Origin: Clitopilus passeckerianus
Lineage: Eukaryota > Basidiomycota > Agaricomycetes > Agaricales > Entolomataceae
Assembly: GCA_944990035.1 (NCBI GenBank)
Contig: CALYLX010000057.1
Coordinates: 124,001 to 188,000, forward strand
DNA: 64,000 nucleotides
Reading direction: 5' to 3'
Shown here: piece after piece, positions 25,001-34,791 of the stretch
How the letters are laid out: every line of letters begins with the position of its first letter
Numbering within the stretch: position 1 is the first letter of the stretch
The notes under the pieces: generated by a model
Seen by the model: only the letters and a program-made list of their open reading frames with translations
What the model was told of the DNA's origin: nothing
Database searches by the model: none
Translations under genes and position numbers: made by a program

Positions 25001-27462
25001 AAAGGTATGACAAGGGCATCCAGTGTAGTCGATGACGGTATAGGCTTGACATCACGACGAAGAGACGGAAACACTTTCTCGAGCTCTGCCTTGTCACCCC
25101 GAACATTATCTGTGAAGACCAGTTCAATATCATCATGGCCATACTCTCGAAGAGAGTGAGGAATGGTTGCCAATGCCGGCATGAACTGGTTGTGGGCCTT
25201 TGTGGGAGTGAGGGTCATGGTTCGAACCTCGTTGTACTCATTGATGCCGGTATGTAGAGCACCAAAACGGGCTCGCCGTTCACCTTCCCGATGTGCTTCG
25301 GAACCTGGAAAACAACGAGCACCTTGATAAGCACCCATATGATGTGTTGGAGAAAGGTTCATACCTTGAAACTGTGGTCTATCGTCAGTATCCGGCAAGA
25401 CAGCATTGCCATATGTTGGTCGATCTCGCATGCATGTCTTTCCATAAATGCATTGTAGAGATCTCCAAAGTAGCGCCCTGAGGGGACGTAACCTGCATAC
25501 TTAGCACGGTCATTCCACAGCCCAAACCGGGATGCTGCACTAGCAGTCCTCTTATGGACTCAGTTTCCATCCGACTTTTCACGAGCTCGTAGTACAGCAG
25601 CTGGAGTTTTTCATGGCGACGAATGTAGAATGTACGAATCATGGCCGCAAAGGGAGATGGCCCATGACCGCGTTGAAAGCTGGATCGAAGGAGAGCAATC
25701 AGGCGGTCGGTAACACCGCAACGATGAGTGAGGTAGAATGTGAATTGTGAGGCAACAGCAGGGGAAGGGCATCGAGGAGGGCGGGTGACCAGCTTTGATA
25801 AGTCTTCTTGCATTCCGAGCGTCCGCACTTATATCGGTACCCGATGATATAGATGTTCTGGTCAATGTCAACAATTCTTCGAGGCGAATCCGTCCAGCCG
25901 TTGAGCTGCAATGCGACAGGTATGTGATTCCCAGCTGTTCGCCCAGCTTTGCGACACTCTGGGCACGGGATGCTCTGGTTGTCGACAAAGAAATGCGGAA
26001 GCCATACGAACCAGGTAGGTTCATAGAAGATCTCGGGTTCAATTTGAAAGATGCGTGCGGCCTTGAAGAGCGGATTTTTTGGCCGAATGAAGAACGATCC
26101 GTTCTCATAGCAGGATGGCTGCTTGGAACGGTTCCTGTCGGCCTCCTCACGGAGGTGGGTGCAGATTTCCTTGTATTTGGATTTGAGCCAGTGGGGTAGC
26201 GTCGAGTTCGGTTGTTTGCTCGTTGCGGGAGACATCTCGTCGTCGTCTGGGAGGGTCCCGAAGTTGTCTGCTTCGTCCTCTCTGTCCTCTCCTTCGCCCT
26301 GAAAGGCATCCGTGCCACCCACTCCCAAATCCTGGTCCAACCCACCGTCGAAATCATCGAAATCGTAGAAATCGCAAGTGAGCTCCACCGGCTCCGGTGG
26401 AGTTCTAGAAGTTACATCCGGCAGCGGATGTAACTTCCTCTGGTTTGTTGGAGCTGCTGGTGTTCCTGCTGAGCAACGGTTAGCGTCAAAATCCAAGCAA
26501 ATAGTGAAATGCAACTCACTGGTGCCGAAAGCGCGATGCTCGTGCCGTACGTCTTTGTCACGTAGCCTGGGGTCGACTACATTGAGTTCTGGGTAGGAAA
26601 TAGGTGTTAGCATGCTTATATATCTTCGATAAAGTGAAATGAACATACCTGGATTGGCCGGCTCTTCTGTGAGATCTCTCCCTTCCATCGTGCTCTTATT
26701 GGCAGTTGCCGGCCTCTTTCCTTTCTCTCCAGTCGTGGTATTTGCTTGGTTTGTTACTAAGATATATTATTAGAATGTAAGAGTGTCAATTTTACCAGAG
26801 AACATACATGGTAGTTCAGTAGGTGTGCCATGGCGTTCACTTGCGGCGACGCTGGTAGCACGCGAATGAGAAGAGAAAAACCCTAGGTTTGTTAGTCAGG
26901 AGGCCTTCGAACATATGTTGAGTGATCACATACCTTCGAGCGATATCTGCCTTGTATTTCGAGGCGGATAAATAGCAGGAGATGAGTCGCGAGACTCGCT
27001 GCCTGATCCAGTCTGAGCACGAGACAAGCGCTTGTCAGGGCGCTTGTCAACGGCCGCGCTTGGTGCATTTGGCAAAGGTTCGGCCACTACAACAGGTGGC
27101 GAGGCTGCTGGGGCATGCTGAGCCAAGGGAGTTGTGCCAGGCTCGTTGTCTGTAGGTGGGATGGATCAGAATCTCGTTTGGTTGCTCTTACACGTGCGTG
27201 AACGTACCAGGAGCCGTGATTGGCTGGCAAGAGGCCTCGACAGCCTTGTTATGGGCGTCTGATTGATGGAAGCAGCTGTCAGCGCTGCGTGGACTGAATA
27301 AGGTTGCCAACACTCACCTGGAGCCGTGCTCGATGCTGCCACCCTGGCCTTTGCAGGTCGGCCAACGGGCCTTCCGGTCGCGGAAGGGGCGCCTTTCCTA
27401 TTCTTGGTCCCTTTCGGGCGTCCTGGACCGCGTTTGGTCCTTTCAGTCGCGTCTTGCTCCAT
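22029..27462 (-). CDS. large transposon protein: AT-hook, Zn ribbon, DDE-like domain, DEDDy exonuclease
   Basis: From the ATG at 27462 the first exon carries AT-hooks (KRGPGRPKGTKN, GRPVGRPAKAR). After Ser/Pro-rich exons, a DUF6729-like region (26520-25790) has EPTWFVWLPHFFVDNQSIPC, CPECRK and YKCGRSECKKTY, a CxxC/CxxxxC zinc ribbon. Next comes an RNase-H-like block: ILTIDHSFK, ALHTGINEYNEVRTM and VFTDNVRGDKAELEKVFPSL (25500-25040), as expected of a DDE transposase. A 3'-5' exonuclease follows with DxE (FDVGMDMEW, near 24900), VHIKADFTRLF and YASLDGYATW (near 24410), matching the DEDDy class. The tail ends in a zinc knuckle (CLCCGGDKCKGRGGEHYC) and a stop at 22029. Frames break by one missing base at 25761-25764 (G4), 25556-25557 and 25264-25267 (A4). 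It presumably catalyses the element's own transposition. Confidence 0.72.
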
Positions 27463-27629
27463 AAGAGGACGTGCTGATTGTTGGTTGTCGTGAGCTGGTC
27501 GTCGTTGACAGATGGCCGCCTCCTCATTGCCTAAATTAGTAGTTAGCCGGAACATTAATAGTTAGCCGGAACACGAGGACTTAAAGTTACTCAAAAGAGT
27601 AAGTAGACTTAAATTAATAAATTAAGTCT

Positions 27630-27658
27630 CGCGGGCCCCCAGCCATAGTTAAAGTGCC
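27630..27658 (-). repeat. right terminal inverted repeat
   Basis: Inverted copy of the left end; read on the minus strand it starts GGCACTTTAACTATGG and ends GGGGCCCGCG. Confidence 0.85.
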
Positions 27659-27666
27659 GTATAATT
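27659..27666. repeat. target-site duplication, right copy
   Basis: GTATAATT, identical to 21718-21725. On the minus strand it encodes the end of EEVKLY in gene B. Confidence 0.9.
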
Positions 27667-28816
27667 TCACCTCTTCTGTCCCATACCCCTTCGGGAACTT
27701 TTCATATGTAAAACGGGTAAAATACCGACGGATGCTTGGTTGCCTAGCGAGGCTAGCGGCAAACCCTTTGAGATTGTCGGGATGTATGGCAATAATGGAT
27801 CCATGCCCAAAGGCCGAGTACAGAGCTGGGAGGAAGACAGAATTGAAGCGACGATTGACCAAAGAAAGCGAAAGCAGGGTTTGGGAATAGGAGTACTTTG
27901 ATACCCACCATTCGAGCTCGTGTGGAACCGCGTGATGCGAAACCAACAGTAGAAGTTCCGTCGGGAGATCACAAACGGTTACCACATTGGGATGCAATTT
28001 TTCGTTGATTCCGAAGTGGAGAGCAGGGACAACATGAAAGTTGAAGTTGAAAAGCGTCTGGACATCGCAGTCATTATCGGCGTCAATAATTCGGTGCGTA
28101 CTTTCTAGAGCGATGAAAATCGGGCTTTCTGGCTGATACTCATAGAGTTCGTCCCAAAGAGGCGGTTTCGTCTCGTGCAGGGATTCAGAGGCTTGCGGCG
28201 GGGGCGGCTCGGAGATGTGAAGGTAACCTCCAGGTTCCCATGGCTGCCGGATATCGGTGAAGGTGAAATGCTCTGTGAAAGTGAGATCGACTGTGTACGT
28301 CGTTTCAGCGCCTTCAGGTGCATCTGTCACCTCATTGATGGGTTGACTAGGCTTGTGAGACGGCCAGTACTCTTCTGAAAAGACTCTTTGGTCATTGCAT
28401 GGTTGAATAACGACCTCGCAATAGTTCAGAAGCCGACTGAAAAGAAAACTGATGTGCTCACTACAGAACGTCCAAACAGCTTCCGACCTTCTCTGATCAG
28501 AAGGCGAACTTTGGGAGGATTGCTTTTGGAGAGGGCGGGCAAGCGTTATCGACAGGAAGAAAGCATTCTGAGAAATGCGAAGAGACCCTTTATGATGAAC
28601 TGAGAAGGCTGCATTTTTCAGTATCAGGTACCCGGTCTTTCGACTTCGAGACTTCATGGTGGTCAACGGCAGACGGTTAGTTACCTGGGTCACTGGCTCG
28701 ATTCAATTTGATGGTGATTTAAATGAGGTTCAATAGGCAACGCCGGTCTCAATCTGACGATTTCAGAAAAACAATATACAATTTCGAGACTAGCGAAATG
28801 ATGAAGATGAACCAGT

Positions 28817-30550
28817 TTAGTGAGGTCTTTTGGGAAACGCCATGGGGGATATATCGACCACAACAGCATACTTCTCCGCATACTTTTGTCTGACCTCCTT
28901 TGCTGCCTCCCTCGTCGCTGGATGCGTCAAAGACCAGAATCGAATCCAGTCCAGTCTTCCATATTTTCCTGCGGTTCTGTGGGCCAATCGGGTTTCGATA
29001 ACGTCGAGCGCTTCCTGATAGGCGACTTCACCTGGAAATCGCAGTTTCCTTGCCCTTGGGAAGTACTCATACTTCCCAAGTTTTCTGAATTCTGCCGGTC
29101 CGAAGATGAGCCCGGATATCTCCAACTCCTCGACATCATGAAGAAGATTAAACAGCTCCTCAAATTTGCGCCTGCCTTTGCTGATCAGCAATCCTTTCTG
29201 ACGTTCGTCTGGAAATGCTGGCCGTTCCGTGTAGCGTTCAATACGGCAATGAGAGCGGTGTATCATGGCTGAGGTTGATGCGACTACTTGACGGATATCT
29301 TGGCGCTTTCTTGACCGAAGCAATGCCAACTCTGCAAGCGCGGGAAGTCGAAGAAACTCAAGAATGTGAGGATCGGTTTTCTCGAGCTCAAGCTCGAAGG
29401 TGAGGGTATGAAGATGCGGTAGTGTCACAACGTCAGGAGTGATTTCTGGGCCCGTGGAGCCGGCGGAAGGTTGATAGGAGATGGGATAGCTTGCTGCGAA
29501 GGACAATTTTCGAAGTGACTGCGCTGCGCCGAGCATACGGAGGATGGGTCTTATGGCGAGGGGAATGTTATTGGCTTCCATGCTCGAGTCATACCCCTGA
29601 GATATGACGAGACTCTGGAGCTGCTTCCAGGGAATTGGGCCCTTCAGAAGATCGGCCACAATTCTGCCCGATCCACTTATTTCAAGGCTCCTGAGACTCT
29701 TGGAATTGGAATACAATCCAACATGTTGATGTACGTGGGCATTATGGAACCCTCCGTAGCTCACCACCAAGTATTCCAGCGATTTAAAGGCGGTCGGAGA
29801 TAATTCGAGAAGCCGTTCGAACTGATCTCTGGAGAGATGCTTGGCCACCAGGCATTGAATCCTCGATGCGTATTCCAGGAAGAAATTTACACCAGCCTTG
29901 GTAACGAAAGGTGTGTATCCTCCGTTTTGTCCCCGTAGCCCAATAGAAGACTGGCCGATAAATTTGAATGAAACGGGGCCTTCGGAAGGAAGTAGAAGCC
30001 TCGCTTTTGTGAGAATACCGGCCCAACGAGTGGTGTGGATGTCTTCATCGGCGATTTGCCCGTCAAGGTAACGTTCGTGGAAGCTGTTTGGGTACGTGAC
30101 ATTTATGAAATTCCACAATCGAAGACAGTGAGGGCCTAGGACGAGTTCTCTCCAGAAAGAGCACACCTGACGAAGTTTCCATGGGGTGTAGGCTGTAATG
30201 TTGGACGTGTCGAGAACGTATGACGGGCTGCATGGATATGCAAAGGGCGTGAGACTGGAAGTGTCCAAAGACGCGACACATTGCAGGAAAATTTCAATGA
30301 GGATGTCGGAGGGGAGCTTCTTGTGGGGAGCAACTGCTACAAGAAGTGGTTCCAGAGCTAGCGTGCGCAGCGACCGCGCTTTGGGTGTTTTCAGAGATTT
30401 GAGTTCCAGTTCGAGCTGTTGGATTACGTGTTTGACTAGGTATAGGTCATTTGGGCAGTTAATGGTGCTGGTGTTGCTAGTGCCATATTGTTTGGTGAGA
30501 TCAATAACGTGAGCTTTCTCTTTGTTCTTCATGCCTTTGATATTTACCAT
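28817..30550 (-). CDS. F-box domain protein, intronless
   Basis: A single exon encodes 577 residues. The N-terminus has a coiled-coil-prone stretch (VIQQLELELKSLKTPKARSL), then the F-box: KLPSDILIEIFLQCVASLD ... PWKLRQVCSFWRELVLG. The remainder is leucine-rich, ending KYAVVVDISPMAFPKRPH. This layout (short coiled coil, F-box, degenerate LRR) is very common in agaricomycetes, where hundreds of copies may exist. F-box proteins bind Skp1 and present substrates to SCF ubiquitin ligases; this one's target is unknown. It lies head-to-tail upstream of gene B on the same strand. A rearranged partial copy is present at 41225-41875. The reading frame is intact. Confidence 0.85.
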   Translation of the reverse strand: MVNIKGMKNKEKAHVIDLTKQYGTSNTSTINCPNDLYLVKHVIQQLELELKSLKTPKARSLRTLALEPLLVAVAPHKKLPSDILIEIFLQCVASLDTSSLTPFAYPCSPSYVLDTSNITAYTPWKLRQVCSFWRELVLGPHCLRLWNFINVTYPNSFHERYLDGQIADEDIHTTRWAGILTKARLLLPSEGPVSFKFIGQSSIGLRGQNGGYTPFVTKAGVNFFLEYASRIQCLVAKHLSRDQFERLLELSPTAFKSLEYLVVSYGGFHNAHVHQHVGLYSNSKSLRSLEISGSGRIVADLLKGPIPWKQLQSLVISQGYDSSMEANNIPLAIRPILRMLGAAQSLRKLSFAASYPISYQPSAGSTGPEITPDVVTLPHLHTLTFELELEKTDPHILEFLRLPALAELALLRSRKRQDIRQVVASTSAMIHRSHCRIERYTERPAFPDERQKGLLISKGRRKFEELFNLLHDVEELEISGLIFGPAEFRKLGKYEYFPRARKLRFPGEVAYQEALDVIETRLAHRTAGKYGRLDWIRFWSLTHPATREAAKEVRQKYAEKYAVVVDISPMAFPKRPH

Positions 30551-30889
30551 GACGGTCCCCTTGACAAGAGTGCCGAGTAACGAAGCCTTCTGAAAGGTGC
30601 TCTGGAGTTTGGGAGTCGTTTTCCAGTCTTTGGAATCTTGTGTGTTCTCAATTTATTGAGTTTGTTTCCAGGTAGGAACACAGATTTTTATCAGGCTGTG
30701 TTTCAGGATCATTCCTCCAGGCAAGTGGTTTCAAGGGTAGCAATCTCGTGGTGTGGTTACGGCGATAAGATCAAGAACAGATAAGATTGACCGATCCAAA
30801 CGCGGCAAATGGTGGACTGATGATGTGGCTATGTCCACCCAAACCAAACTTGAAAGCTTCAAGCTTCAAGGTTTTGAGTTTTGAGCTCA

Positions 30890-31300
30890 CCCTCGCGGAT
30901 CCTCTCGACACACCTTCCTCCACGTGGGGATCTGGAAGAGGATGATCACCGAAACCTCCGGGATAGCCCCCAATCCCATATGACGTCCTCCGTATGTTAT
31001 GTTCCAGATTCAGAGACCTGATGAGTCGTCGCCCCACAAGGCTTGCCAGGATGAAAACCCCAGCGATATTGCCCACCGATTCACCATAAAGAACCTCAAC
31101 GGCTATATATAATCACTTCTCTATCTATGTGACCAGAAATCTGAAATCAGCAGGCGACTTTACGAAGAACCCAGCATATCAGGGGCCCAAGGCGTAGTAG
31201 TGGGCAGTCGGCACCACCGTCGTAGGTGGGATCGGGTACTTGAATCCTGTTGGGAAGAAACTTAAGCTGCTAGCGGATAGAGAGGTGGTCCGGTGTGGAA
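30890..31300 (+). pseudogene. truncated duplicate of the EF-hand gene's promoter and first exon
   Basis: Bases 30910-31270 resemble 34570-34930 over the promoter and the first codons of the EF-hand gene. The coding match is LKSAGDFTKNPA here against LKSAGDFTKNAA there, followed by a GVGNTVVGGIG-like stretch. The initiating ATG is lost and two stops follow within 20 codons. A TATATATAA block at 31102-31110 corresponds to the parent's TATA region. It is clearly a non-functional partial duplication. Confidence 0.72.
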
Positions 31301-33226
31301 ATGAATTCCTTAGCCGCAGGGAGTGCACTTGAGTCGGGTCCCGTTGAGTTTGGTAGAGTACGAGTAAACCTAAGTGAAAAATAATTCCTCGAAGGTTGAG
31401 GAGTGAGCGTGAAAGTAGGAGATCAAGAGGGGATGGTGGCCTTTAGCCGAGACGCGCGACGCGTCTGAGGGAAGGAAAGGGAGAGACTGGGAAACTGAAC
31501 GTGAAAACACTCAATAAACTAGTGCCCACTCTTTGTGGACGATGCTGGAGCTCTCTTTGAGCTCAGTGGTGAAGTATTCTTGAGATGTTCGACTGACGAA
31601 CGAGCTTAGACAGGCTGGAAAGTTAGGGAGAAGGTATAAATTGCCGGGAGAGGGGAAAAGTGGGAAAGTACATTCGATTTGTAGGTATCAGGTATTGATA
31701 ATGTTCAGAAACCGAAGGCGCACGTACTCTTGTGCCCTTGGACCAGTAATTATGTCATAAAATACAGAAATACGAAGAGAGTTTGAAGAGATTGACAAAA
31801 CACGAGAACAGAAATGACTTCCACCAAATAAGGAAATACCTCCGGCTGGCTGATTCTCTGGAATTGCTCGAGGCGATTGGAGTCGCGAAGGCGTGCTGTG
31901 ACCCCAGCAGCACCATTTACGCGTCCTTGGACTCCATCAGCACCCTACCATCCCAGAATAGCGTCCCCGTCGATACTGCCCGACCCAGTGTCAGCCTGTA
32001 TAGTACAAGTATATTAGCGTAAGAAGAGAAAAGGAAAATACATAGCGTTCGTCTAGAGAAACCCTAGCCATGTCCTTCAGACAATAATATGCGGCTTATA
32101 CGATGGAACGGGAATCTTGGCCGTCCAGATGCGCAGACGACGAGATTAATAGGAAATGGGATCTTGAGGAGAATTGAGGAACTTGATGCGAGTGTCGATG
32201 AAGGTGAAATGATAGTGGCGAATTCTTGAGTAACCGGTGCTGCTGCTTCTTCTACACGTTCCCTCCGTATGTCCGGAATTCCTTCCACACCGGGAACGAA
32301 ATTACAACGACATGCATCCTTCAATAACGCCGCAATTTCCAGGCGAATGATACTAAACAGGTACTGGTGCGCCTCATGAACGATCCCCGTGCTTGTTTTA
32401 CCGATGGGGGCGTCAGAGTTCCCATCTTGACGGCTTGAACGTTAGAATGTGTTACAGTCACTGTAAACGGCTGCCACTCTTTAACAGAATAACCTGTTTG
32501 TCCAGCTAATCGTGAAACGGACCAATCCCCGGAAGTCGGCTGTTGATTTTACTTCTCTTGACGTCCCACATTCTGCGATGACTCTTGGCTGCTGTCCGAT
32601 TTCGAGATGATCTCCACTGTGGTTTTGCGGGAGCGGCCCAATGAAGCAGTCTCCCTGAAAATCGGCAGCCTGACCCTGACTTTGTGTAGCCTCACCGATA
32701 TTTAGTTTGTTCTTTCTCTGAGAAGTCTCCTTGTGGACGAGCATCTGAGTTCTAGCGTATATTACGGAAGTTAATCAGGTTGATCTAGGTCACCAGTGAA
32801 CGAGCGTGAATTTCAGCTGTCAACAACCCTAGCTTCCTACGAAACAGGCTCACTGTAACCCGTCCATCCGGTCCCGCTCCCTTCGATTCCTGCGTTCTTG
32901 TCCTTGCCGCCACACCAGTTCATCGGTGAATTTACACTCTTAATATTACAGCATTGATCCACCCACGGTGTCCCGGGTCTCTCTTACATCTATGAGAGAT
33001 GAGAGAGGCGGAGTTGTAAACGCCATCGTCCTTAAACTACTAGCCTCAAAACATTCAAGACTATACCGAGATCGGCCCAGTTCATTTTGCGCCGACGCCA
33101 GCGTGAATCCCACCTGTCGAGAACACATGCCGGGGCGAACATATTTAAGCCAAAAGCTCAGCTCCTCACTACCCATCCAGCGAACGAAATTCGCATCACA
33201 CTTCCTTCTAGTCTCCTCGCCGAAAC
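31301..33226. other. gene-poor region
   Basis: Nearly 2 kb with short frames only (for example 31783-32022 and the minus-strand 32064-32324). No motif or paralogue was recognised. The last part should hold the promoter of the secreted protein gene at 33227, with a CATATTTAAG block near 33137. Confidence 0.35.
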
Positions 33227-34173
33227 ATGCAACTTCTACTTCGCTCATTCGTCGCTCTCGTGTCCCTCATCTTTGTTGGGCTCGTTTGTGCACAAGTAAC
33301 CGTTCCCGTAAGTGGGACCTGATCTCCCTGCGAGTCATCAATAATGAATCCGAAATCACGTAGGGATACTGTTGCCCTCAGACTGCGAAGGGGAGCTCCA
33401 AAGTCCCACCAAAGGGCCGGATCGACTCGCACGGAGATCTGGATTGCTTGTGAGCTGACTCAGAGATATTCCATGCTCGATCTAACTGCACTGACCAACG
33501 CATACAATTCACAGTTATGATACTCCACATAACGGAGTCTGTAAGAATGACGGATACTGTAGCTATGTGAGTCTACCGGTTTACTCCGCCCACAGATTAT
33601 TGAAAATTATCATCCTTTATTTCTCTTCCCTAGGCACTTCGCGACCGTGATGGATTTGGAGATGGAAAGCATTACAAGGCTGGCTCCCTCACCGATTACA
33701 GGTGCACGCGCTGTGCAGATACGATATCCAGTACTCGCAATGGCAATGTACCATGCAGTTCGGTATGTTGGCCATTTGCTCGCCTATCTGAAACAGATGA
33801 GCTCACATGTACTACGCAGAACATCTGTTGCCCATCTTCAGTCGCCGGCTTCGGGTTTGGGGCTCTAAAGGAAGCTTCCTTCAACGGGCCCAAAGTGTTT
33901 TGGTGCGCGTAAGCACATATTCTGCTTCTCCTCATTGGCAGTTCTGAATGGCGGACCATTATCCACGATAGATATCAGGGCGGAAGTGGTTGCCAATACG
34001 TGAGTTCTCTCATTGGGAGCGAGTCAGTAGGCTTGAATTGAACTGATGACGTTGTTTTTACCGCACGGCAGAACATAAACACCGGGAAACTGACATTCAC
34101 GCACTATCATGGGGCGTGTCCCTCGAATGCTGCCACAGGGGAGGCGTGTGTTATTCAAGCCCGTCCAGTCTAG
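33227..34173 (+). CDS. small secreted cysteine-rich protein
   Basis: Seven short exons (33227-33307, 33364-33449, 33515-33566, 33634-33762, 33820-33908, 33942-33999, 34072-34173) join in phase into 198 residues. All introns are GT-AG and 33-72 bases. The N-terminus is a signal peptide (MQLLLRSFVALVSLIFVG then LVCAQ). The mature protein contains CC pairs (GYCCPQ, NICCPSS), a DTPHNGVCKNDGYCS block and TDYRCTRCADT, then GSGCQYN and HGACPSNAATGEAC near the end. The many cysteines suggest disulphide bonding outside the cell. I do not recognise the family; it has the profile of a small secreted effector-like or defence protein. No single exon is long enough to show as an obvious open frame. Confidence 0.68.
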
Positions 34174-34791
34174 TGCAGACCATGTACAATCAACGGGAGG
34201 ATACTCGGGATTCCTGTTCGAGCAATTGGCGGTTAAGGATGGTCAACAAGGTACTTCGTCTCGAAATGTACCTTGTATATGTAATTCAGTGGCGTCGGCC
34301 CGGTTATAGCGCAAGCTGAGAAGTATTCGAGATTTCCGTTCCATATGGCTCTTTTAATTGCAGCGAAAAGGTTAAGGCGATTGAGGAGAGCCACTTGAGA
34401 ACATAGGGATCTGTCTAGATCCCTGCCGCGTTTGCTCAGACCAATCCGGCGCCAATTTCTAGGCGCCCATTTTTGCCAGCAAGAATGGCCTGTAACAGAC
34501 CAATTATGGCAATCTGTTCTCACGTTCTGCTTGGCCGCAAGACTTTCATGCTACACCTGGTTATGTCTCCTGCGGGGATCTGGAGACCAGGCATCTGACG
34601 AGGGTGATCATCGACACCTTCAGCATAGCCTTCAATGACATATGTTATTCTCCATATGCTATGTTCCTAATTCAGAGACTCTGACGTCGTCATCTCCACA
34701 ATGCTTGCCACCATAAAACCCCAGCGATGCTGGCTACCAATTCTCCACCTAACACCCCTATAAATCTACGAGAACATCCACGAGACACAAA
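34174..34791. other. upstream region of the EF-hand gene
   Basis: Promoter region with TATAAAT at 34759-34765, 27 bases before the ATG. Part of it (34570-34780) is duplicated at 30910-31110. No gene seen. Confidence 0.45.

Larger units (their letters stand above)
21726..27658 (-). mobile_element. 5.93-kb TIR DNA transposon inserted in gene B
   Basis: Both ends carry an inverted repeat beginning GGCACTTTAACTAT, at 21726-21754 and, inverted, 27630-27658. They agree at 25 of 29 bases. Each end is flanked by GTATAATT. The element carries one multi-exon gene on the minus strand filling almost the whole interior. An 8-bp duplication is known for hAT, KDZ/Zisupton, P and some MULE-type elements. 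The encoded protein (Zn ribbon of DUF6729 type, DDE-like fold, DEDDy exonuclease) does not let me assign a named superfamily with confidence. The near-identical ends and unmutated target duplication indicate recent insertion. Confidence 0.88.
20665..28657 (-). pseudogene. F-box-like family member B, split by a DNA transposon
   Basis: The 5' part (28657-27667) starts MKSRSRKTGYLILKNAAF and carries SLRISQNAFFLSITLARP, a second segment (EPGGYLHISEPP, SPIFIALESTHRI, LFNFNFHVVPAL), the F-box-like VCDLPTELLLLVSHHAV and LLSLSLVNRRFNSVFLPALY with the family GHG motif. It stops at EEVKLY. The 3' part (21725-20665) resumes with SQIFSIATSISHMAVPY and continues to leucine-rich repeats (FSLTELRLSGGKF, LQLLCLHEVTGL) and the stop at 20665. 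Removing 21726-27658 plus one 8-bp duplicate restores a continuous frame across the site, matching genes C and D. Exon 1 also has a probable one-base insertion near LARPLQKQ. An intron (GTAGTG...GCGAG) separates segments 1 and 2. The gene cannot make a full product as it stands. Confidence 0.8.
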
